Source: Pseudomonadales bacterium
Lineage (GTDB): Bacteria; Pseudomonadota; Gammaproteobacteria; Pseudomonadales; IMCC2047
DNA length: 6,830 bases
Assembly (NCBI GenBank): GCA_021736745.1
Contig: JAIPFG010000173.1
Span: forward strand, 1-6,830
Direction: 5' to 3'
Part shown: positions 1-5,873 of the stretch, piece by piece
How positions within the stretch are numbered: position 1 is the first letter of the stretch
How the letters are laid out: every line of letters starts with the position of its first letter
Translations under genes and position numbers: made by a program
Notes under the pieces: generated by a model
The model's database searches: none
Told to the model about the DNA's origin: nothing
The model's input: only the letters and a program-made list of their open reading frames with translations

Positions 1-711
1 GTTGTTTGTGTCGATTTGAGATAAAACTTCTGCGGCGCTTAACCCTGAGTTATTACAAAATGGCTTGCGGGGATTACAGCCACTATCATTACCGCCCCCA
101 CTGATTGAGTGGGTGTGGTTATAAATAACATTTTCCAATAACTCATAATCATGCGTGTCAGGGTGCTCATTACTTAAAGGTCCTTCAGGATTGTTTGTGT
201 AGTCCATACAGGTTCCCAGGTTAGCGTTATTAAAGGTTTCGTCTTGATGATCTAAACCAAAGGTATGGCCGATTTCCTGGCACATTACCAACCGTCTCCA
301 GGCGGGAGTATTATAGAAGGAGGTATTAAAATAAGTATCATTGAGTTTGACGTAACCAGCGGTGATGTGTCCACCACTGACAGAGATTCCAGCAATCCCT
401 AGCCAACCATTGTTGCCATAGGCCAGATTACACACTTGGACATTCCCTGATTGGGCTTTACAGCGCCTGCTATTGGTTGATCCTTCAACGACAGTCAATC
501 CAAGTACCCGTGAAACTTCCCAGTCTGAAGTGGCGGTGTTAAGGTACTCAACCCAATTATTTTCAAGGTTATTACCCAGATCCAGGTACAACTGAGAACT
601 TGTTATAGACCAGTGGTAATTTCCCCAAGTGTGATCTGCAATTGATGGAGTTGGCAGCGCCAACAGTCCAAGGGAAGCAAACATCGTAAGGGTCACTCTG
701 AAAAATCGCAT
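1..711 (-). CDS. Secreted metzincin-like protein with a Gln-substituted zinc motif (C-terminus cut by window edge)
   Basis: Reading in from 711 gives 237 residues with no stop before the window edge, so the C-terminus is missing. Residues 1-25 look like a Sec signal peptide: positive start, hydrophobic core, and S-I-A as a cleavage site before Asp26. The protein is therefore probably exported. Residues 145-155 read QEIGHTFGLDH, the metzincin zinc site (HExxHxxGxxH) with Gln145 replacing the first His; Glu146, His149 and His155 are kept. Met169, in CMDY, is well placed for the metzincin Met-turn. Cysteines 84, 94, 144, 168, 212 and 219 suggest disulfides. A Gly/Ser/Asn-rich stretch near 203-222 may be a linker to a missing domain. 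The start has a perfect AGGAGG six bases upstream. The fold call is firm. Peptidase activity is uncertain because of Gln145; the substrate is unknown. Confidence 0.8.
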   Translation of the reverse strand, partial: MRFFRVTLTMFASLGLLALPTPSIADHTWGNYHWSITSSQLYLDLGNNLENNWVEYLNTATSDWEVSRVLGLTVVEGSTNSRRCKAQSGNVQVCNLAYGNNGWLGIAGISVSGGHITAGYVKLNDTYFNTSFYNTPAWRRLVMCQEIGHTFGLDHQDETFNNANLGTCMDYTNNPEGPLSNEHPDTHDYELLENVIYNHTHSISGGGNDSGCNPRKPFCNNSGLSAAEVLSQIDTNN

Positions 712-717
712 GTTCAA

Positions 718-723
718 CCTCCT
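718..723 (-). promoter_or_regulatory. Ribosome binding site of the metzincin-like gene
   Basis: On the minus strand this is AGGAGG, a full match to the Shine-Dalgarno core, six bases before the ATG at 709-711. It fixes the start codon and implies efficient translation. Confidence 0.85.
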
Positions 724-768
724 GATACAATCATTATTTTATAGCGAGCCTGTTGCCACTTACCGGCT

Positions 769-798
769 AATATACGTCTCTACCAGCTGACCAGTAAA
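769..798 (-). promoter_or_regulatory. Candidate sigma-70 promoter for the metzincin-like gene
   Basis: On the minus strand, TTTACT (793-798) and TATATT (769-774) are separated by 18 bases, resembling -35 and -10 boxes. The leader would be about 50 bases long. A second possible -10 (TATAAA, 738-743) lies nearer the gene but lacks a good -35. The rest of the 712-975 gap is AT-rich and holds no gene that I can see. Confidence 0.35.
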
Positions 799-975
799 AC
801 ACAAAAGTTTAGGCTCAGTAACTTTTTTATACAGTTGTTTTAGGTTTAAAATTAATACGCAAGAATCAAGCCGTTATTAAAAAGATAATGATAATCAGCA
901 AGTTAACAATTATTGGTTTTAGCTAGGCTAGTCATTGTAAAGAATCTCGTCACAGATGGAACTAAATATACTGTC

Positions 976-1368
976 TTAACAGAGCGTTTTCTTCTTGCGG
1001 TGACTCACGCCGCCTTTAAATGGAATAATGGTAGAAGACGGTTTTGTACGATTTAAAGGCTCTTTCTGAAATAGATGAGTACCTAAACCTCCAGGTCTGG
1101 GTATTGATGAAGCCCGGGTCATTTGGATAACCCATTCCCGAGCGGCGAAAGCACGAAATTTTACTTTGGCCTTACGCTGGTTGTCACAAATGAACAAAAA
1201 ATGTCGCAGCCTGAATAGCAGGTATAGTGCCTTTTGAAAGCGTAATGGTTGAACTCCGGAAAAATAAAAAGCGATACAGGTATATAATGTGCGTTCGTTG
1301 TCATCAGTGGGATTAGCAAGATAGGCACGGGCTAACAACAGCACATCAGAAAAAGTAGTTTTTTCCAT
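976..1368 (-). CDS. Hypothetical basic protein, 130 aa
   Basis: I do not recognise this protein. I place the start at the ATG at 1366-1368, not the upstream ATG at 1425, because AAGGAT (1375-1380) lies six bases before it and nothing comparable precedes the upstream one. Residues 1-60 look helical and hydrophobic, with LLLARAYL and an FQKALYLLFRLRHFLF stretch. From about residue 62 the protein is strongly basic (NQRKAKVKFRAFAAREW), then Pro/Gly-rich (IPRPGG), ending in HRKKKTLC. There is no signal peptide and no clear transmembrane segment, though the LYLLFRLRHFLFI stretch could sit at a membrane. The positive charge would suit nucleic-acid or membrane-surface binding, but that is a guess. 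It is transcribed divergently from the hemerythrin-PAS gene and may share its control region. Codon use looks plausible for a real gene; it could still be spurious. Confidence 0.55.
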   Translation of the reverse strand: MEKTTFSDVLLLARAYLANPTDDNERTLYTCIAFYFSGVQPLRFQKALYLLFRLRHFLFICDNQRKAKVKFRAFAAREWVIQMTRASSIPRPGGLGTHLFQKEPLNRTKPSSTIIPFKGGVSHRKKKTLC

Positions 1369-1374
1369 TAAACT

Positions 1375-1380
1375 ATCCTT
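1375..1380 (-). promoter_or_regulatory. Ribosome binding site that decides the start of the 130-aa gene
   Basis: Minus-strand AAGGAT lies six bases upstream of the ATG at 1366-1368. It supports the 130-residue form over the 149-residue form that would begin at 1425. Confidence 0.6.
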
Positions 1381-1452
1381 TGTGAAGTTGGATTCTGTGT
1401 AACAACCCCATATCTGAATAACCATGCATACCGAAGGCCAATTACTTCATTA

Positions 1453-1480
1453 TTTATAAATTTCCGATAACCGGTTGAAA
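1453..1480 (-). promoter_or_regulatory. Weak candidate promoter for the 130-aa gene
   Basis: Minus-strand TTTCAA (1475-1480) and TATAAA (1453-1458) are 16 bases apart. The -10 is good and the -35 is poor. The position, about 85-110 bases before the start codon, is reasonable. Confidence 0.25.
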
Positions 1481-1553
1481 GTAATCCCACTTTATCCATT
1501 GGCATGACTTTATTGCCTTTTGTTTCTGAACCTAACGATATTTCCCTTTAATT

Positions 1554-1567
1554 CTGATTTACATCAA
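1554..1567 (+). promoter_or_regulatory. FNR/Anr-type activator box upstream of the hemerythrin-PAS gene
   Basis: CTGATTTACATCAA matches the FNR consensus TTGAT-N4-ATCAA at nine of ten defined positions; only the first T is a C. Its centre, 1560.5, is 41.5 bases before a transcription start at about 1602, the start predicted from the TAGAAT -10 element at 1590-1595. That is the standard class II FNR geometry. CRP/FNR-family NO regulators (Dnr, NnrR) use nearly the same sequence, so the true regulator could be either. The match and spacing are seen directly; function is inferred. Confidence 0.6.
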
Positions 1568-1589
1568 ATCTTAACGGCCAAACACAGAT

Positions 1590-1595
1590 TAGAAT
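1590..1595 (+). promoter_or_regulatory. -10 element of the hemerythrin-PAS promoter
   Basis: TAGAAT matches TATAAT at five of six positions. No -35 box is evident at the right distance, as expected for a class II activator-dependent promoter. The predicted start is near 1601-1604, giving a leader of about 40 bases to the TTG start. Confidence 0.5.
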
Positions 1596-1618
1596 AACCG
1601 ACTAAATTAGTTGGTTAT
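1594..1618 (+). promoter_or_regulatory. IscR type 1-like (Rrf2-family) operator over the transcription start
   Basis: The arms ATAACCGACTAA and TTAGTTGGTTAT flank a central A at 1606 and are reverse complements except at one pair (G1600 and T1612). Adding one more pair outside makes a 27-bp near-palindrome. The site agrees with the E. coli IscR type 1 consensus (ATASYYGACT, RWWWY, AGTCRRSTAT, as I recall it) at about 22 of 25 positions; the misses are 1597, 1612 and 1615. It overlaps the end of the -10 element and runs to about +17, so a bound protein would repress. Holo-IscR or another Fe-S Rrf2 regulator is the likely ligand. Transcribed as RNA it could also form a hairpin in the leader, an alternative reading. 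Confidence 0.6.
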
Positions 1619-1632
1619 TTCCTGTTGTTAGC

Positions 1633-1637
1633 GGAGG
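1633..1637 (+). promoter_or_regulatory. Ribosome binding site selecting a TTG start
   Basis: GGAGG lies five bases before the TTG at 1643-1645. The in-frame TTG at 1625 has no such site, and GGAGG would fall inside its coding sequence. Starting at 1643 gives the N-terminus MSEFL, which resembles DUF438-family starts. Confidence 0.65.
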
Positions 1638-1642
1638 TTGTT

Positions 1643-2890
1643 TTGAGCGAATTCCTGATTGAGTCACATATCAATAGCCTAAAGCAGGTTATCGAGTCCC
1701 TGTGCGAGGGTGATACACCCTCGGCATTGATGAAACAGCTTGAGCAAGACTGTGACAGTATTGGCCATGATGAACTGGTGAAGTTGTTTACGGAGCTGGA
1801 TGCTCAAGGTAGTCGTTTTCGCAGTTGCGAGGCGGTCATCGATTTTTTCGACAATGTAGTGCAAGACAAAATAGCGGCAGGAAGACTCAATCAATATCCA
1901 ATGGGGCATCCTGTCCGTGTGTACCTCGAAGAAAACATACTCTTGAGATCCTTGATAAAGGAGATCTGGCAGTTCAAACCAACACAGCAGTTAGAAGAGT
2001 TTGCAACCTTGTTTAAGGAGATAGGCAAGGTGGAACTGCATTATCAACGCAAGGAAAATCAACTCTTTCCCTGTCTGGAAAAGCATGGTTGGGATTCTCC
2101 CAGCAAAAATATGTGGGCTTTCCATGATGAAAATCGGGCGATACTCAAGGAGGTGCGTCAAGCGGTTGAGCAGGGTGATGCTACTTTGGCGGAGCAAAAA
2201 GCGCCTTATCTTTTCGGCGAATTGGAAAGAATGATGCAAATTGAAGAGCAGCGCCTATTACCAAGGGCGATGGAATTGCTGGATGAAGAAGACTGGCTGG
2301 ATATGCGCTCGGGGGATCGGGAAATAGGTTGGATGCTGGCTACTGAACCCGCGCCTTTTCCGGTTATTCACGATGAAGTGATCGATGATAATGTATTAGA
2401 GAGTGTGGAGTCTGCGTCAGCGGAGCAATACGTGCATCCATCACAGGTTAAACGTAAGAAAAAATTACCCTTCGATACGACCGGTATGTTCCATTTTGAC
2501 GAAGGATATATGACGCCGGAACAGGTTAACCTGATTTTTAAAACCTTACCGCTGGACATCACCTATGTCGATGAAAACGATAAGGTGCTGTTTTACAACC
2601 GTGGCCAGGAGCGACTGTTTCCGCGGAGTGCAGGAATTATCGGTCGAGAAGTGCATCTTTGTCATCCGCCAAAATCGGTTGATACCGTGTTGAGAATTGT
2701 TGAAGAATTTAAGAAGGGCACGCGCGATGTGGCCGATTTTCGGATCAAAATCAGAGGCCGTTTTGTGGTGATCCGCTATTTTGCAGTGCGCGATGAAGAA
2801 AAGAACTACCGGGGCGTACTTGAAATGTCGCAGGATATTACTGACATCCAAACCTTGGAAGGAGAACAGCGGTTATTGGATTGGGCCTGA
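1643..2890 (+). CDS. DUF438-hemerythrin-PAS protein (putative oxygen/NO/iron-responsive cytoplasmic protein)
   Basis: The 415-residue protein (TTG start) has three parts in the order typical of the DUF438 family: a helical DUF438 domain (about 5-80), a hemerythrin-like HHE domain (about 88-230) and a PAS domain (about 285-400). Likely diiron ligands are His89 (GHPVRVYLEEN), His133 and Glu138 (LHYQRKEN), His161 (AFHDEN) and Glu201/202 (IEEQRLLP). Met197 occupies a place that is His in classical HHE domains. The PAS domain carries CHPPKSV (Cys340, His341), and the protein ends with a family-typical EGEQRLLDW. An acidic then basic linker (KRKKK near 270-274) joins HHE to PAS. There is no signal peptide or membrane segment, and no output domain, so it probably works by protein contacts or by binding O2, NO or iron. 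The 72-base gap to the exported His-rich gene suggests an operon. FNR-like and IscR-like sites precede it. Family is certain; ligand is not known. Confidence 0.9.
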   Translation: MSEFLIESHINSLKQVIESLCEGDTPSALMKQLEQDCDSIGHDELVKLFTELDAQGSRFRSCEAVIDFFDNVVQDKIAAGRLNQYPMGHPVRVYLEENILLRSLIKEIWQFKPTQQLEEFATLFKEIGKVELHYQRKENQLFPCLEKHGWDSPSKNMWAFHDENRAILKEVRQAVEQGDATLAEQKAPYLFGELERMMQIEEQRLLPRAMELLDEEDWLDMRSGDREIGWMLATEPAPFPVIHDEVIDDNVLESVESASAEQYVHPSQVKRKKKLPFDTTGMFHFDEGYMTPEQVNLIFKTLPLDITYVDENDKVLFYNRGQERLFPRSAGIIGREVHLCHPPKSVDTVLRIVEEFKKGTRDVADFRIKIRGRFVVIRYFAVRDEEKNYRGVLEMSQDITDIQTLEGEQRLLDWA

Positions 2891-2962
2891 ACAGGCAAGT
2901 CTTCGGCCATATATCGCGTTCCGTTACCCCACAAAATTTATTGAAAATAGGAGAATCAGTTA

Positions 2963-3466
2963 ATGAAACACAATCAAATAGTAATCACCGTCTTTTCCAC
3001 CCTTTGTTTCTTGTTGCTGGTCAATGCGCCGCTGAATGCACAAACCAGTAAAAATGAAGAACATCAGCATAACCACGGCCATAATGAACTCACTGGTTCC
3101 GCTTTGAAACTGAATCAAGGCAATAAATGGCAAACCGATGTGGCCTTACGTCAGGGTATGCAAAATATTTACGATTCGGTGATGAATGCAGCAAATGCCT
3201 TCCATCATGCCAGTCTTACTCAAACAGAGGCTAAAAAACTGGCAGCACAGATCAATGGTCAAGTTGAGTATCTGGTTGCCAATTGCCAACTGGAGCCACA
3301 GGCAGATGCGGTACTGCATGTTTTGATCGGAGAGTTATTAACCGGTGCGGAAGCGCTTTCTAAAGAGCCATTGTCAAATCAAGGCCTGCCTCAGATTGTT
3401 AAGGTTTTGCAACGGTATCCGGATTATTTTGATCATCCGGGGTGGAAGGCGGTAACCCATGAATAA
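2963..3466 (+). CDS. Exported His-rich helical protein, DnrO-like
   Basis: The protein has 167 residues. Residues 1-26 form a clear Sec signal peptide (Lys/His start, FSTLCFLLLV core, L-N-A cleavage site before Gln27), so the mature product should be periplasmic. The mature N-terminus is metal-binding-like: EEHQHNHGHNE (32-42) has four His in seven residues. The rest looks all-helical, with the patterns GNKWQTDVALRQGM (53-66), a conserved-looking Cys108 before LEPQADAVLH, and DYFDHPGW near the end. From memory, the KW-x-TD-xx-LR-x-GM pattern occurs in proteins annotated DnrO, linked to nitric oxide and denitrification genes; I cannot confirm this without a search. There is no CxxCH, so it is not a c-type cytochrome. 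AGGAG (2949-2953) lies nine bases before the ATG. It probably shares a transcript with the hemerythrin-PAS gene. Export is well supported, function is not. Confidence 0.75.
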   Translation: MKHNQIVITVFSTLCFLLLVNAPLNAQTSKNEEHQHNHGHNELTGSALKLNQGNKWQTDVALRQGMQNIYDSVMNAANAFHHASLTQTEAKKLAAQINGQVEYLVANCQLEPQADAVLHVLIGELLTGAEALSKEPLSNQGLPQIVKVLQRYPDYFDHPGWKAVTHE

Positions 3467-3576
3467 CCTGTTTTGAAAGTTTAAGGATAGATGTTCTTCT
3501 GATTATCGGGATAAGCAAAGTTAACTTGCATGCGGTGAATAGATGGTGATCAAGGCCCAGGAACACAAATTGGTTG

Positions 3577-4419
3577 TTATCCGCTCACTAAATGACTTTG
3601 ATGGAATTGTATGTGTTCGCCGATAAAGGATGATATAAAAAAATAGCTGTGATCGTATCCCGGTTGCATGCGGATAGTGATCGGGAATTCAGCATCAGTG
3701 CTGGCGGATATCAGTCTTTCTGTCTTGAGCTGTTCTTTCAGGAAAGGGTCGGATTCTCCTTGATCCACTAGAATAGGCAGTTTTTCTTTTGCCTCTTTTA
3801 TCAGTTCGCAGGTGTCATAGGTTTTCCAGCTTTCAGGGTCGTCACCGAGATAGTTTTTTAAGGCTTTTTGTCCCCAGGGACAATGCATCGGTGCACAAAT
3901 GGGGGCGAACGCACTCGCTGAGTGGAAGCGCTTGGGGTTTTTCAAGGCAATGGTTAGGGCCCCATGCCCCCCCATGGAATGGCCTGATATTCCTACGCGG
4001 TTGTGATCAACCGGAAATCGGGAATGAATAAGACGGGGTAATTCCTCCACGATATAGTCATACATTTGGTAATGTGTTACCCAGGGTGTTTGTGTGGCAT
4101 TCAAATAAAAACCAGCCCCGAGGCCCAGGTCATAAGCGGTATCCGGGGCATCGGGTATATCCTTTCCACGTGGACTGGTGTCCGGCGCTAGTATCGCGAG
4201 ACCTGCCTCTGCTGCATATCTTTGCGCCCCCGCCTTGGTGATGAAATTTTCGTCGGTACAGGTCAGCCCCGATAACCAGTAGAGCAAGGGCACCGACGTG
4301 CTTTCCGCTTGAGGTGGAAGATAGAGTGAAAAATGCATATCACAGCTCAAACTGGCGGAGGCATGAATAAAACGCAACTGTTTACCGCCAAAACATTTGT
4401 TCTCGCTCATTTTTTCCAT
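3577..4419 (-). CDS. fghA: S-formylglutathione hydrolase
   Basis: This cytoplasmic serine hydrolase of the esterase D / FrmB family splits S-formylglutathione into glutathione and formate, the second step of glutathione-dependent formaldehyde oxidation. The protein has 280 residues, the family's usual length. The alpha/beta-hydrolase landmarks are all present: nucleophile Ser148 in GHSMGGHGAL, Asp224 in QGESDPFL, His257 in YDHSYFF, and the family signature LSGLTCTDENF (49-59) with Cys54. The start is either the ATG at 4419 or the ATG three codons in (4410); neither has a strong ribosome site. The gene lies 135 bases downstream of frmA on the same strand, with no convincing terminator between, so the two are probably cotranscribed. 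Its 3' end converges on the DnrO-like gene across about 110 bases. A run of seven G (3967-3973) sits within the nucleophile-elbow codons. Confidence 0.95.
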   Translation of the reverse strand: MEKMSENKCFGGKQLRFIHASASLSCDMHFSLYLPPQAESTSVPLLYWLSGLTCTDENFITKAGAQRYAAEAGLAILAPDTSPRGKDIPDAPDTAYDLGLGAGFYLNATQTPWVTHYQMYDYIVEELPRLIHSRFPVDHNRVGISGHSMGGHGALTIALKNPKRFHSASAFAPICAPMHCPWGQKALKNYLGDDPESWKTYDTCELIKEAKEKLPILVDQGESDPFLKEQLKTERLISASTDAEFPITIRMQPGYDHSYFFISSFIGEHIQFHQSHLVSG

Positions 4420-4554
4420 GGTGTTTACTCAATGATGACCGCGTTGGTTCACCCTTTGGGTAGGATGAAACTGCCTAAAGAATTGGCACCGAATAGTGCG
4501 GAGCACGCAGATAAAATCTAAAGTTTGGCTCATTGTTGATGAGTCAGGATCTCC

Positions 4555-5679
<1,125 letters not shown>

Positions 5680-5744
5680 CTAAGGTCAGTTCAGTCGATG
5701 GCTTAGTGGTATGACCTGTCGATCATCTATATTTGTTGACGCCA

Positions 5745-5775
5745 ATTACAGGAAAGAATGATATACACCGGTCAA
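5745..5775 (-). promoter_or_regulatory. Candidate promoter for frmA
   Basis: Minus-strand TTGACC (5770-5775) and TGTAAT (5745-5750) each match their consensus at five of six positions, but the spacer is 19 bases, longer than ideal. An alternative is TTTAAC (5818-5823) with TATAGT (5794-5799) and an 18-base spacer, which would overlap the inverted repeat at 5799-5829. I cannot choose between them. Confidence 0.3.
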
Positions 5776-5798
5776 AGAAACAAGCTGACATATACTAT

Positions 5799-5829
5799 AC
5801 CCTGTTTTTCCTTGTGGGTTAAACAGGGT
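5799..5829. repeat. Inverted repeat between gabT and frmA, possible operator
   Basis: Perfect 9-bp arms, ACCCTGTTT (5799-5807) and AAACAGGGT (5821-5829), are separated by 13 bases. It lies about 45 bases beyond the aminotransferase stop, as a terminator might, but no T-run follows on either strand, so intrinsic termination is doubtful. It directly abuts TATACTATA and a possible frmA -10. An operator, or a weak or processed 3' hairpin, are both open readings. Confidence 0.45.
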
Positions 5830-5873
5830 GTTGATGAGCTGTATGGCTAGGGCTGATGAATAACCGTTGCGGC

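Noticed and set aside
1593..1619. Reading the palindrome before the hemerythrin-PAS gene as an intrinsic terminator
   Set aside because: The stem is AT-rich and followed by only three T before CCTG, with no transcript plausibly ending there. The operator reading fits its sequence and position better.
1426..1624. NsrR-type operator in the divergent region
   Set aside because: I looked for the NsrR half-site pattern (AAGATG/CATCTT with an AT-rich centre) because hemerythrin genes are often NsrR targets, and saw none. The only Rrf2-like site is the IscR-type one.
3518..3527. Palindrome AAGTTAACTT between the converging DnrO-like and fghA genes
   Set aside because: It is short, AT-rich and has no loop or T-run. 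I see no terminator in this gap, and a ten-base palindrome is expected by chance.
4333..4521. Plus-strand open frame of 62 codons overlapping the start of fghA
   Set aside because: Its first third lies antisense to the fghA coding region, it has no clear ribosome site, and the product shows no recognisable pattern. It is better read as a chance frame.
4529..4543. Small hairpin CTCAT-TGTTG-ATGAG after the frmA stop
   Set aside because: The stem is only five base pairs and no T-run follows on the minus strand, so I do not call a terminator between frmA and fghA.
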